A stretch of DNA of 64,000 nt, taken from positions 26,812 to 90,811 of the forward strand of contig CAJIZL010000016.1 in NCBI GenBank assembly GCA_905182035.1. The letters are read 5' to 3'. The DNA comes from Oceanospirillaceae bacterium ASP10-02a (GTDB lineage: Bacteria > Pseudomonadota > Gammaproteobacteria > Pseudomonadales > Balneatricaceae). Position 1 is the stretch's first letter. Each line of letters opens with the position of its first letter. Made by a program: the position numbers and the translations under genes. This document shows, piece after piece, positions 9,020-24,330 of the stretch. Below the pieces are notes generated by a model. The model was not told the origin of the DNA. It saw only the letters and a program-made list of their open reading frames with translations, and did not search any database.

Positions 9020-11538
9020 AATACTTGTTCTGGGCCAGTTTCTTGATCGTTGAGACCATTGTTAGAGCCGTTGCTTTTAGGCAATGCCATTTGTAAAGGT
9101 GTGCGTTCTGCGCGGAAGATTTCTTCTACCGCAGAGGGATCTCCAGGCCTTGCTAATTCACCCGTGGTCTCATCAATTTTAATGGTGACCATTTTGTCTG
9201 GCTGCTGCCGTTTTGTTTGTGGCACATCTTTTAGGGCTATTTCCATAAAGTCGATCCAAATAGGCAGTGCTGCGGTACTACCAAATTCCTTTTTACCCAA
9301 GCTGGCAGGTTGGTCGAAGCCCACCCAGGTGGTGGCTACCATAGAATCTACATAACCAGAAAACCAGGCATCTTTTTGGTCGTTAGTGGTGCCTGTTTTG
9401 CCTGCTAAATCATTACGTTTTAATTGTTGAGCCCTGCGTGCTGTGCCTTTTTTCACTACGTCTTGGAGAATGGTATGCATAATATAATTAACCCGTTCAT
9501 CCATGATACGTGGTGCAATAGGTAAATGAGTGATAGGGCGAACCAGCTCTTTATCACTGGCATTTTGTTGGGCATCTTCTTCATCAAGAGCCTCGTTTAG
9601 GGCAACGATGGCAACACTGTTGATGACTGTTGTTTCCACAACATCAGGCTGGTCTAGATTGACTCCATCGTTGAGCCTTACATAGTCGCAGTTAGGGCAC
9701 ACAGTGGTGGGCTGACTTTGGTATAGCACTTTGCCAAAGCTGTCTTCAATACGCTCAATAAAATAGGGCTGAATCTGATAGCCTTGGTTGGCAAAGGTTG
9801 CGTAGGCGGTAGCTACGTCAATGGGAGGCACACTGGCACTGCCTAAAGCGAGGGATAAGTTACGTGGCAACTGCTCCGGCTTAAAACCAAAGCGGGTGGC
9901 ATAATTGATGGCTGATTTGATGCCTACTTCGCGTAAAATCCGGATAGAGACCAAGTTACGTGATTTATAAAGGGCTTTGCGCAACCGCGTGGGACCAAAG
10001 AATTTGCCGCTGTAGTTTTCAGGGCGCCATGAATCTTCTAGGCTAGCGTCATTAAATACCACGGGCGCATCGTTGATCAAGGTGGCAGCAGTAAAGTCTT
10101 GTTCTAAGGCTGCTGAGTATATAATAGGTTTAAAGTTAGATCCTGGCTGTCGCAGGGCTTGGGTGGCGCGATTAAATTTGCTGTGCAAGTATTCAAAACC
10201 ACCCACTAAGGCGATCATGGCACCGTCTTTTGGATCTAGGGCAATTAAGGCCCCTTGAGCATCAGGCACTTGGGACAAATACCACACATCGGCATCGGCA
10301 TAGGCTTGGCGCACTCGAATTTGATCGCCAGGGCTGAGGATGTCACTAATTGTCTTGGCGGCACTGCCTAGGTGATCTATTGAAATTCGCGGCCTAATCC
10401 AACTCATGTCACTAAAGTGAATAGTTACAGTTTGGCCGTAACGTAGCAGCAAGTCTGCAGAGTCTTCGTTAACCTGGCGCACGATAGCAGGCTGTAACGG
10501 GCCAAATACAGCGGTCCGATTAAGTAATCGTTCGGCTTCTTCTGCGGTAACGCTTGGGCCGTGATTCTTTTCCACGCCGCGGTATCCGTGGCGTCTGTCA
10601 TAGGCTAATAACCCTTTCTGTACTGCCAATTGTGCGGCGTCTTGAAGCCTGCTGTCTATGGTGGTGTATACACGATAACCACCGGTATAGACGTCTTCAA
10701 TGGGGAAGGAATCAAACAACTCACTCCGTACCATCTCAGCTACATAAGACGCTGAAGTTTCTGGTTTTAAACTGTGGAAACGGCCTGTAATAGGTGCGGC
10801 AATGGCAGTTTGGTATTGCTCTTCATGGATATAATCTAGCTGTAACATGCGTCCTAATATCCAGTCTCTGCGTATTTTAGAGCGCTCTGGGTTAGAAATA
10901 GGATTGTATCGCGATGGTGCTTTATAAAGCCCTGCTAACATGGCTAATTGTGGTAGATTTAACTCACTAATAGAGCGGCCATAATAAACGTGTGATGCGG
11001 CTTCTATGCCATAAGCTCTGTGGCCCATGAACATTTTGTTGAAATACATCTCTAGTATTTGTTCTTTGCTCAGTTCTTGCTCAATCTGAAACGCTAAAAG
11101 TATTTCATTGAATTTTCGGATAAATGTTTGATCAAGGGTTAAAAGGTAGTTACGGGCCACCTGCATAGTAATGGTACTACCCCCCCCTTGAATTTTTCCG
11201 CCAGCCTGCATCATCCGCACAGCGGCTCTTAAAAGTCCTTTAGGGTCAACGCCATAATGGCTGTAAAAATTTTCATCTTCGGCGGACAATAAAGCATCAA
11301 TATAAAGTTGTGGTACTTGGTCTATGCGCAGAGGAATGCGGCGTTGCTCACCAAATTCTGAAATAAGTTTACCATCACGACTCAGCACTCTTAGTGGCGT
11401 TTGTAGGTGGTAATCCCTAAGGCTATTTACATCGGGTAACCGAGGTATAAGGTAAAGCCAGGTAACCGCTGCAATAAAAAGCGAACCTACGATTCCTAGT
11501 ATAAAACCCCATTTAAACAGGCGGCGGATTAATGACAT
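9016..11538 (-). CDS. mrcA: Penicillin-binding protein 1A (bifunctional peptidoglycan synthase)
   Basis: PBP1A polymerises and cross-links peptidoglycan at the outer face of the inner membrane. The 840-residue chain has a transmembrane anchor (about residues 9-30), a GT51 glycosyltransferase domain with the catalytic Glu in SAEDENFYSHYG and the GGSTITMQVARN motif, an OB-like insert, and a transpeptidase domain with SNFK (serine nucleophile, after RQPG), the SRN motif in KSRNLVS and KTGTTNDQKDAW. ATG at 11538 starts the anchor; longer in-frame starts run into the divergent promoter region. Facing the pil/hof cluster is the standard gammaproteobacterial arrangement. Confidence 0.97.
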   Translation of the reverse strand: MSLIRRLFKWGFILGIVGSLFIAAVTWLYLIPRLPDVNSLRDYHLQTPLRVLSRDGKLISEFGEQRRIPLRIDQVPQLYIDALLSAEDENFYSHYGVDPKGLLRAAVRMMQAGGKIQGGGSTITMQVARNYLLTLDQTFIRKFNEILLAFQIEQELSKEQILEMYFNKMFMGHRAYGIEAASHVYYGRSISELNLPQLAMLAGLYKAPSRYNPISNPERSKIRRDWILGRMLQLDYIHEEQYQTAIAAPITGRFHSLKPETSASYVAEMVRSELFDSFPIEDVYTGGYRVYTTIDSRLQDAAQLAVQKGLLAYDRRHGYRGVEKNHGPSVTAEEAERLLNRTAVFGPLQPAIVRQVNEDSADLLLRYGQTVTIHFSDMSWIRPRISIDHLGSAAKTISDILSPGDQIRVRQAYADADVWYLSQVPDAQGALIALDPKDGAMIALVGGFEYLHSKFNRATQALRQPGSNFKPIIYSAALEQDFTAATLINDAPVVFNDASLEDSWRPENYSGKFFGPTRLRKALYKSRNLVSIRILREVGIKSAINYATRFGFKPEQLPRNLSLALGSASVPPIDVATAYATFANQGYQIQPYFIERIEDSFGKVLYQSQPTTVCPNCDYVRLNDGVNLDQPDVVETTVINSVAIVALNEALDEEDAQQNASDKELVRPITHLPIAPRIMDERVNYIMHTILQDVVKKGTARRAQQLKRNDLAGKTGTTNDQKDAWFSGYVDSMVATTWVGFDQPASLGKKEFGSTAALPIWIDFMEIALKDVPQTKRQQPDKMVTIKIDETTGELARPGDPSAVEEIFRAERTPLQMALPKSNGSNNGLNDQETGPEQVF

Positions 11539-11635
11539 GCTATGCTTTAACTCTAGGCAACGATGGGTTTGAACTAAACGACAGAAACGAAAGTATATAA
11601 GATCTATTGAATTTCGCCACCCAAGGATGGGATTA

Positions 11636-12262
11636 ATGTTAAAACACTTAGCTAGGCGCAGGATAAAACCCCTTGTTTTGGGTATTGATTGGCAGATTGA
11701 TAGCTTGCGAATAGTGCTGTTGGGCGGAGCCAATACAACCAATCATCAAGGGCAGCAACAATTGTTAGGCCAATGGCACTTGTCATTGCCCTCGCTTTCG
11801 GTCAGCGACCCCATGCGGGAACAAGCTGAGTGGCAAGACTTTATGGCGCAGGTTGCCAGTCTGTTGGGGAATGCGCGCCTACACATTAACGTGGGCATGC
11901 CCAATCGGTTATGCAGTTGGTTGCACTGCCCTACAGGACTATTTGAAGGCCCTGCCAATTTAGTAGCCCTGCAGCTGCACTATCAGCGAATGGCTGCTGC
12001 AGCGCTCAATATAGAGCCAGTAAACCTGCGTGTTTGCCATGTGCAGCTTTCTTCCAATCTTAGTTTTTTGGTGGTCACTAAGCGCCACTATGATGATCAC
12101 ATAGGGCAGCTGATCAGTAGCTTGCATGACGCTGTTAAAGGGTCTGTTATAGGCTGTATTGAACCTCAAGGTTTGACGAAGGTTTTGGCACCTGCCTTTC
12201 TAGATGATGGATACGCCATGGCTTGGTTTATGGCTAATAAAGCAAGGCTGTCGCCATGTTAG
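11636..12262 (+). CDS. Short PilM/HofM-like protein
   Basis: The first gene of a reduced pilMNOPQ/hofMNOPQ cluster. The N-terminus (LKHLARRRIKPLVLGIDWQ) matches the start of PilM, the actin-like cytoplasmic partner of PilN, including the LGID strand. At about 208 residues it is far shorter than PilM (about 350) and somewhat shorter than E. coli HofM (about 260), so most of the nucleotide-binding fold seems lost or highly divergent. ATG at 11636 is chosen because AAGGA sits 8 bases upstream; an ATG at 11627 is too close to it. It overlaps the next gene by 7 bases. Assignment rests on position plus the N-terminal match. Confidence 0.6.
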   Translation: MLKHLARRRIKPLVLGIDWQIDSLRIVLLGGANTTNHQGQQQLLGQWHLSLPSLSVSDPMREQAEWQDFMAQVASLLGNARLHINVGMPNRLCSWLHCPTGLFEGPANLVALQLHYQRMAAAALNIEPVNLRVCHVQLSSNLSFLVVTKRHYDDHIGQLISSLHDAVKGSVIGCIEPQGLTKVLAPAFLDDGYAMAWFMANKARLSPC

Positions 12263-13533
12263 TCTGGTATCGGCCTAAGCCCAACGAAGTTAATTTTTTA
12301 CCCTGGCTAGAACACTACATAGAATGGAGAAGGCGTAAGCGGCTATTTTTGTATAGCTCTGCTCTAGTGGTTATTATGTTTGGTCTAGCAGCCTTTGGGT
12401 TGTTGTATTTCAACTTACTTCAACTGCAGGCAAATGTGCAGCGGCAAGTGTTAGAGGAGCTTGAGCAGTTACGGGCACAGCAGCAGCGCTTGTGGTCTGA
12501 CTCATTAGAGCGGCGCCTCATAGAACGGGATTGGGCCATGCAGGCTCAACAAGAATTCAATGCATGGCTGCCAATGCAAGAGCTGTCCCGATTATTAATG
12601 ATGCTAGAACCCCAACAACAGCTTGTTAGTTGGCAATGGCAGCCAACTAACTCAGGGCAGCAAGTGGTGTTCACAGTCATGGGACATGGGCAGTGGCAAC
12701 GTTGGTGGCAAGATGCTCTTAAAGTGTGGCCATCTATACACATGGAGGCGCTTGGGCCTGAGGGTGATGGCTGGAAGTTTGAAGCGCGTTACCTGCTAGT
12801 GCCGAAACCTTTGTCTGTGCCGTCACATAACGTTGCTGCAGTACCAGCATCGCAATCTTTTGCCCTACAGCTAACGCCTCAGCCTCTGAGTGTTGGTGTT
12901 GGAGTAGAGGTTGAGCCTATAGCTTCTATGATCCGTCAAGTTGCAAAATATGGTCAAGGCGTTGAGGTCGTGCGGGGCCAAGGTATGCAGATAAAAATGC
13001 GCTTAGACTTTACCCAGTGGGCCAGTTTGGCACCCTTGCCTAGTGCGTCTGGTTGGCGGCTGCAAGGCCTTTCTATTCAGCAAACACCCACTCGGCAATG
13101 GCAAGTGTCTATGCAGTGGTTGTCAGATAGTGACATTCTGCCTTCTTATTACATGCTTAGGTTAGCGCCAACTGCTGCGGTTAAAACCAAAATCCATAGG
13201 AGCATGCAAAATTATGCTCAAGCATTTCAAACCGAAACCTTGCCCACCCAAACGGCACCTGCTCAAAAGTTATTGGTTAAAATCAACCCAGTCCCTGACA
13301 AGCTGCAGCTTGCCAATAGCCTTCAGTTTATTGGCCACAGCCAGCAACAAGGTCACGTGCCAGTAGCTTGGATCAAGTCTTTGCCGAGTGGCAGGTTGTT
13401 GCGGGCTGAAGTTGGCCAGCAAATTGACGGCTGGTGTGTGTCGTTTATTGGCGCACAGGGGGTTCACCTAACTCAGGGACAGCAGGTGATAATACTAGAG
13501 CGGCGCTGCCTTGCAGGAGTTTGTCGAAAATGA
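12256..13533 (+). CDS. PilN-PilO-PilP-like (HofN-O-P-like) fusion protein
   Basis: A 425-residue protein where separate pilN, pilO and pilP genes are expected. Residues about 12-35 (EVNFLPWLEHYIEWRRRKR) are the PilN/HofN start; a single transmembrane helix follows (about 33-54), then a coiled coil (about 55-95) and a PilN-type domain to about 190. Residues about 215-320 (from EPIASMIRQV) occupy the PilO place. The C-terminal segment (about 375-425, GRLLRAEVGQQIDGW and VHLTQGQQVIILE) resembles the PilP/HofP beta domain that contacts the secretin. Summed E. coli HofN, HofO and HofP lengths are close to this length. One membrane helix with everything else periplasmic is topologically consistent. 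The PilO part is the weakest match. Confidence 0.6.
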   Translation: MLVWYRPKPNEVNFLPWLEHYIEWRRRKRLFLYSSALVVIMFGLAAFGLLYFNLLQLQANVQRQVLEELEQLRAQQQRLWSDSLERRLIERDWAMQAQQEFNAWLPMQELSRLLMMLEPQQQLVSWQWQPTNSGQQVVFTVMGHGQWQRWWQDALKVWPSIHMEALGPEGDGWKFEARYLLVPKPLSVPSHNVAAVPASQSFALQLTPQPLSVGVGVEVEPIASMIRQVAKYGQGVEVVRGQGMQIKMRLDFTQWASLAPLPSASGWRLQGLSIQQTPTRQWQVSMQWLSDSDILPSYYMLRLAPTAAVKTKIHRSMQNYAQAFQTETLPTQTAPAQKLLVKINPVPDKLQLANSLQFIGHSQQQGHVPVAWIKSLPSGRLLRAEVGQQIDGWCVSFIGAQGVHLTQGQQVIILERRCLAGVCRK

Positions 13534-14708
13534 ATAAAATAAAACCAACGTTGTTTTTGGTGCTACTGCTATCACCATATGTTTGTGCCCAAAAGATCAC
13601 CATGGATGTACATAAAGTGGCCCTTGTGGATGTGTTGTATGAGCTTGCTGAGGCAGCGAAAATGAATTTGGTGCTGACCCATGCACTGGGTTTTGAAGTC
13701 AGTGTCGTGCTGCAAGACGTGGATGCAACAATGGGGCTGGCATTAGTCTGTAATAGCGTTGAAGTGGATTGCCAGTTCACTCAAGAAGGATTAGTAGTCG
13801 GTGCGGCAACTGATAAATCCAATACAAAAGTATTGCCATTGCACATAGTTAAGCTGAGTTATGGCGAGGCAGACACTATATTGCTTGCCCTACAAAACGC
13901 CCAATCGATGTTGTCACCTAAAGGTCAGCTACTGGCAGATAGTCGTAGCCAACAAATTTTTATTTACGATGATGATGCACATGCCGCCACGTTAATAGAA
14001 GCTATTAAAAAATTGGATCAGCCACTTAAACAAATGTTGATAGAAGGCCGTATAGTGATTGCGAAATCAAGCCTCGGTAAATCCAGCGGTTTGGATTTTA
14101 TCGGTGGGCTGGGGCCACAAATGGCAGCAGCTGCTGCAAAGGGAGGGCAGGTTGGAGTCATGTTTAATCACTTAGGGGGTGGGTTGCAGTTAGGCTTAGT
14201 GGGGGCCCATGTAATGTTGAATTTGGAGCTAGCAGCACTGGAGGCCAGTGGGCAGGTGCTGACGTTGGCACAGCCACAGATATTAGTACAAGAAGGCTAC
14301 TCAGGCAGCATTCAGACGGGTCAAGAAGTGCCTTATTTAGTGGCCACAGATAATGGCCAGCAACAAGAATGGAAGCGTGCGGTATTGGGGTTAACTGTAA
14401 CGCCGAGGGCATTGCCGACAGATCAGGTGCAGCTAGATCTGTTGGTAGTGCAGGATTCTATTGGTGACTTATTACCTAACGGACAGTTGGCTCTCAACAC
14501 CCATAAATTAAAAACTCGGGCAGTGGTTGGCTTAGGCCAAACACTGGTATTGGGAGGGGCTCTATATCAACAACAATTGGATAGATTGTTGTCCAGCCCA
14601 GCGTTATCGGGGCTGCCCTTTGTAGGTCAGTGGTTTAAGCAGCAAAAGCAAGGGTCTGAGAGGTTTGAACTCTTAGTTTTTGTGACTCCGCGCATAGTTA
14701 ACCCTTGA
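13530..14708 (+). CDS. hofQ: Short secretin, HofQ/PilQ type
   Basis: An outer-membrane secretin of about 392 residues with a signal peptide (about 1-20, ending YVCAQ), an STN/N0 domain (about 22-90), one N1/KH-like domain (LPLHIVKLSYGEADTIL, about 100-170) and a C-terminal secretin beta domain (EGYSGSIQTGQEVPYL to FELLVFVTPRIV). It lacks the AMIN domains of full PilQ (about 700 residues) and matches the size of E. coli HofQ and Haemophilus ComE, used for DNA uptake. The ATG overlaps the preceding stop (ATGA). aroK and aroB follow, as in E. coli and Pseudomonas. Confidence 0.88.
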   Translation: MNKIKPTLFLVLLLSPYVCAQKITMDVHKVALVDVLYELAEAAKMNLVLTHALGFEVSVVLQDVDATMGLALVCNSVEVDCQFTQEGLVVGAATDKSNTKVLPLHIVKLSYGEADTILLALQNAQSMLSPKGQLLADSRSQQIFIYDDDAHAATLIEAIKKLDQPLKQMLIEGRIVIAKSSLGKSSGLDFIGGLGPQMAAAAAKGGQVGVMFNHLGGGLQLGLVGAHVMLNLELAALEASGQVLTLAQPQILVQEGYSGSIQTGQEVPYLVATDNGQQQEWKRAVLGLTVTPRALPTDQVQLDLLVVQDSIGDLLPNGQLALNTHKLKTRAVVGLGQTLVLGGALYQQQLDRLLSSPALSGLPFVGQWFKQQKQGSERFELLVFVTPRIVNP

Positions 14709-14745
14709 TTATATTGATGTTAGTCCCCATAATTTAACCGATCCT

Positions 14746-14785
14746 ACCCGGCAGTGAGCATTTAGTGCTTGACGACCGGGTTTTG
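14746..14785 (+). terminator. Probable terminator or attenuator between hofQ and aroK
   Basis: ACCCGG at 14746-14751 pairs with CCGGGT at 14776-14781, with an inner AGCA/TGCT stem-loop, followed by TTTTGTTG. It lies in the 106-base gap before aroK and would separate the hof cluster from the shikimate genes. Confidence 0.6.
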
Positions 14786-14814
14786 TTGTTGCTGTTCCTA
14801 AAAGGAATTCCATT

Positions 14815-15330
14815 GTGAATATATTTTTAATTGGCCCAATGGGCGCTGGCAAAAGCACCATCGGGCGTCAGCTCGCACGCGAGCTAAAGCTAGAATTCCT
14901 AGATACTGATAGGGAAATTGAGGAAAGATCTGGCGCGGATATTCCTTGGATTTTTGATGTTGAAGGCGAGGCTGGTTTCCGTAAGCGCGAAGCTAACATG
15001 ATTACCGAGTTAACTGAACACAGAGACTTGGTGATGGCTACAGGTGGTGGTGCGGTAGAGTTAGCTGAAAACCGCCAACATTTGTCAGCACGTGGCACGG
15101 TAGTGTATTTATTTGCCACAGTTGAGCAGCAGCTTGAGCGCACATCAAAAGATAAAAATCGCCCATTGCTTCAAACTGAAGACCCAGAACAGGTGTTACG
15201 AGACTTGTTTTCTCATCGTCATGCCTTATATGAAGAAACGGCTGACATCCAAGTGGCTACAGGCGCGCAAAATCCACGCTTGTTAGTGGCAGAAATCATT
15301 AAACAAATTGAAGCCATTCGCTCCCTATAA
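14815..15330 (+). CDS. aroK: Shikimate kinase
   Basis: AroK phosphorylates shikimate at the 3-hydroxyl with ATP in the chorismate pathway. The 171-residue protein has the P-loop GPMGAGKSTIG (about residues 7-17), the shikimate-binding Asp and Arg in DTDREIE and FRKREANM, and GGGAV (about residues 78-82). GTG at 14815 follows an AAAGGAA ribosome site. It is paired with aroB 45 bases downstream, as in most gammaproteobacteria. Confidence 0.97.
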   Translation: MNIFLIGPMGAGKSTIGRQLARELKLEFLDTDREIEERSGADIPWIFDVEGEAGFRKREANMITELTEHRDLVMATGGGAVELAENRQHLSARGTVVYLFATVEQQLERTSKDKNRPLLQTEDPEQVLRDLFSHRHALYEETADIQVATGAQNPRLLVAEIIKQIEAIRSL

Positions 15331-15375
15331 GTTATCCAGTCTAACTATAGGCTGCCAAGGGCCAGAGCCATCATC

Positions 15376-16485
15376 ATGACCAGCGCACAACACACATTAA
15401 CTGTTGATCTAGGTGATCGGAGCTATCCGATTTACATAGGTAGTGGGCTGTTACAGCAACCAGACCTGCTTTACCAACACATTACTGGCCAGCAAGTGAT
15501 GGTGGTGACCAATAACACCATAGCCCCCCTATACTTACAAACACTGTTAGATGGTTTACAAAGCCTGCAGATCAGCGGCTTGCAAGTAGATAGCTTAGTG
15601 CTCGAAGATGGCGAGCAGCATAAACACCTTGATACCGTGAGTTTGATTTTTGATCACTTGCTACAACAACGCCATAATCGCACGACTACACTAATTGCCT
15701 TAGGTGGGGGCGTCATCGGAGACATGACGGGTTACGCTGCGGCAGCCTATCAGCGTGGTGTGAATTTCATACAAATCCCCACCACTTTATTATCTCAGGT
15801 GGATTCTTCTGTGGGTGGAAAAACTGGCGTTAATCACCCCCTTGGCAAGAACATGATTGGTGCGTTTCATCAGCCTCAATGCGTGATTATTGATACCCAC
15901 AGCCTACAAACTTTGCCGGCTCGCGAGCTGTCTGCAGGCCTGGCAGAGGTTATTAAGTATGGCCTGATTGCCGAACCAGATTTCTTTACCTGGTTAGAGC
16001 AGAACATACATCAATTGCGTCAGTTGGCACCCCATCTAATTAGCCAAGCGATTTATCAATCATGCGCTTGTAAGGCGCGCATTGTGGCCGCTGATGAGCG
16101 AGAGCAGGGGCAGCGAGCCTTGCTTAACTTTGGCCACACCTTTGGCCACGCTATAGAAACTGAAATGGGTTACGGCAATTGGTTACACGGTGAAGCTGTA
16201 GGCGCTGGCATGGCAATGGCGGCAGATTTATCTTGTCGTTTAGGATGGATTTCATATCAACAGGTGCAACGCATACAAAGTCTGTTACAAGCGTCTGGCT
16301 TGCCTTTGTGGGGTCCTGACCAAATGCATGTAGACAGTTACCTAGCGCATATGCAAGTGGACAAAAAAGTGATCGATGGTACCATTCGTTTAATACTGCT
16401 TCAGCAACTAGGTGAAGCTATCGTTACTTCAGACTTTGGCAACGATTTGTTGCAGAAAACTCTTAATCAGCCATTGGTAGTATAG
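15376..16485 (+). CDS. aroB: 3-Dehydroquinate synthase
   Basis: AroB cyclises DAHP to 3-dehydroquinate using NAD and a metal ion. The 369-residue protein shows EDGEQHK, the NAD-binding [13 protein letters not shown], the substrate segment [20 protein letters not shown], and the metal ligands in [21 protein letters not shown] and [10 protein letters not shown]. Co-transcribed with aroK and followed 12 bases later by the DamX-like gene. Confidence 0.98.
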   Translation: MTSAQHTLTVDLGDRSYPIYIGSGLLQQPDLLYQHITGQQVMVVTNNTIAPLYLQTLLDGLQSLQISGLQVDSLVLEDGEQHKHLDTVSLIFDHLLQQRHNRTTTLIALGGGVIGDMTGYAAAAYQRGVNFIQIPTTLLSQVDSSVGGKTGVNHPLGKNMIGAFHQPQCVIIDTHSLQTLPARELSAGLAEVIKYGLIAEPDFFTWLEQNIHQLRQLAPHLISQAIYQSCACKARIVAADEREQGQRALLNFGHTFGHAIETEMGYGNWLHGEAVGAGMAMAADLSCRLGWISYQQVQRIQSLLQASGLPLWGPDQMHVDSYLAHMQVDKKVIDGTIRLILLQQLGEAIVTSDFGNDLLQKTLNQPLVV

Positions 16486-16497
16486 GAGACTAGGACT

Positions 16498-18021
16498 GTG
16501 AGCCAGCCCCTACAAAAACCCATCACTAGTGCCAGTCTTAATGCCGCCTACGCTGCTTATGTGCGCCAATTAGACCAACAAGAAGTAACCGATCAAAGCA
16601 ATAATTTAGTGGATTTTGAATATCAAGCCAAAGCCCGTGGCCGTCAATTAGATACACTATTACATTTAAGTCACTTCTCCGATTACCTAGTGCTGATTAG
16701 CGCGCCTTCTGGGGCTGGTAAAACAATATTTATTGAACAGTTTTTGCGTGTTCAGCCCGCCGGCGCTTGTTTTGTCCATTTGGTACTGCAAGAAACCGCT
16801 ACTGCGCCATGGATAGTGCGTCAATTAGTTCAACAATTACCCCTACAGTTACCTAAGCATGCAAGCCTAGAAGCCAGTATTCTGGCGATACAAGAATTAG
16901 CTCAGCAGTTAACATTGCAACAAGAAGTGTTGTTGATTGTAGTGGATGATGCTCAGTGGCTAGACGAAGATGCACTGGAGCTACTGGCTAATTTATTACC
17001 TCGTAGTGCAAAGGTAGACTCTCGCCCCCACGTTATTCTTTGTGCAGATCTCAGCGTGGTAGAGAGAATTGAAACTCCTCAGTTTGCCGAGCTTAGGCAA
17101 GAACGTTTTTATCATTTAGTTCTTGCGCCTTTTAGCCAGGAAGAAAGTGCCGATTATTTACGCCAACGATTGCAACGGATTGGTATCAACCATGGCCTTG
17201 CCCCTATTCAATTATTACAATTACATCAGTTAGCTAAAGGTAATCCCGGGTACCTTAATATGCTGGCTAATAAAGCCCTGAATAAGGGGGGCTTTGTTCA
17301 ACAGCCAGGGTTGCCCCTGCTGCACATCTTTGCCACTGTGATTGTAGTGTCTATACTGGCGGGCATTTGGTTGATAAATGATTTTTCTGCCAATACCGCT
17401 GGGCAAAATAATGTGGCGCCTGATGTTGTAGTTATTGAGCCCATTGTAGAGGAGCCTATGGCTCAGGCGCTGCCGCCATTAGAACCCATAGAGCTGTCAC
17501 CAGCGCCGAAAAATGTGACTCTAGAACCGAAACTAGAACCGAAACTAGAACCTGAAGTTGAGCTAAAGACAGAAGCAAAAGTTGAACCAAAACCTGAGCC
17601 CAAGCCAGAGCCTGAGGTTGAGCTAAAGCCAGAACAGCAAACAGTCGCAATATTACCTGTGCTGGAGCTAGAGCCTTGGCCTAAAGCAACCTCTAAAACA
17701 AAGCAGCCCTACAGCTATGGGGCCATGTTAAAATTACCTAGTGATCATTATAGTTTGCAGGTTCTTGGAGCGCGGTTGGAAACGACTCTAGAGGCGTTTC
17801 TTGAGGAGACAAATATCATACAACCCCACTACGTTATTAAATTAGAGCGCGGTGGCGAGCCTTGGTACATGTTGCTTGTAGGAGATTATGTAAGCCCTAG
17901 CGAGGCCCGAGGTGCGATATCATCACTACCTATGACCTTGCAAAATCAGCAGCCTTGGGCACGGCCTGTGTTAAAAATTCAACAGCAAATTCGTAATAAA
18001 TTCAACACAAGTGGTGAATAA
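16498..18021 (+). CDS. damX: DamX-like AAA ATPase with SPOR domain
   Basis: DamX-type proteins sit at the division septum and bind denuded glycan strands through SPOR. This 507-residue protein has a cytoplasmic AAA+ domain with Walker A SGAGKTIF (about residues 74-81) and Walker B LLIVVDDAQ (about 142-150), one membrane helix (about 278-296), a Pro/Glu/Lys-rich periplasmic linker (about 315-385) and a C-terminal SPOR domain (about 415-500). E. coli DamX lacks the intact ATPase part; the ATPase-plus-SPOR form is the one found after aroB in pseudomonads. GTG start with TAGGAG upstream. Confidence 0.85.
   Translation: MSQPLQKPITSASLNAAYAAYVRQLDQQEVTDQSNNLVDFEYQAKARGRQLDTLLHLSHFSDYLVLISAPSGAGKTIFIEQFLRVQPAGACFVHLVLQETATAPWIVRQLVQQLPLQLPKHASLEASILAIQELAQQLTLQQEVLLIVVDDAQWLDEDALELLANLLPRSAKVDSRPHVILCADLSVVERIETPQFAELRQERFYHLVLAPFSQEESADYLRQRLQRIGINHGLAPIQLLQLHQLAKGNPGYLNMLANKALNKGGFVQQPGLPLLHIFATVIVVSILAGIWLINDFSANTAGQNNVAPDVVVIEPIVEEPMAQALPPLEPIELSPAPKNVTLEPKLEPKLEPEVELKTEAKVEPKPEPKPEPEVELKPEQQTVAILPVLELEPWPKATSKTKQPYSYGAMLKLPSDHYSLQVLGARLETTLEAFLEETNIIQPHYVIKLERGGEPWYMLLVGDYVSPSEARGAISSLPMTLQNQQPWARPVLKIQQQIRNKFNTSGE
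17522..17640 (+). repeat. Imperfect repeats coding a Pro-Glu-Lys linker
   Basis: A 12-base unit GAACCGAAACTA occurs twice in a row, and a longer unit (CCTGAAGTTGAGCTAAAG and its one-base variant) occurs twice about 72 bases apart. They encode alternating EPKLEP / EPEVELK stretches in the periplasmic linker of the DamX-like protein. Such linkers span the periplasm and often vary in length between strains. Confidence 0.75.
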
Positions 18022-18277
18022 CTTTTACAAATGCAGCGAACGTCGGCAATTGTGTAGGTATTTATCCATCTTATAACCAGAATAGTTTGTTTGCCGCGGT
18101 TTTCTCAGGTAGGATGTTTGTCCATTTGTTGATTCAATATACTTATAAGCTCTAATAAGAGTTTCTGATTACAGCAAGTGTCCTACTGATTCTTGTCTCA
18201 TTTTGCAGCAGAAGATGTGGCACTTGTTAACACCCGTGGTGGCCTTATTGTCATCCAGATTAGCGAGAGAGATGCCG

Positions 18278-24200
<5,923 letters not shown>

Positions 24201-24330
24201 ACCTTATAGTGGAACCTTCATAACGCCTGCAGAACGCCTGTATAGTTGCCACAAGCCGTGACAATTAGGCAGGCGATCTATATCATAAGCGGCAATCTTT
24301 ACTATCTGCCTTAAGGCCATATTGCCCGCC

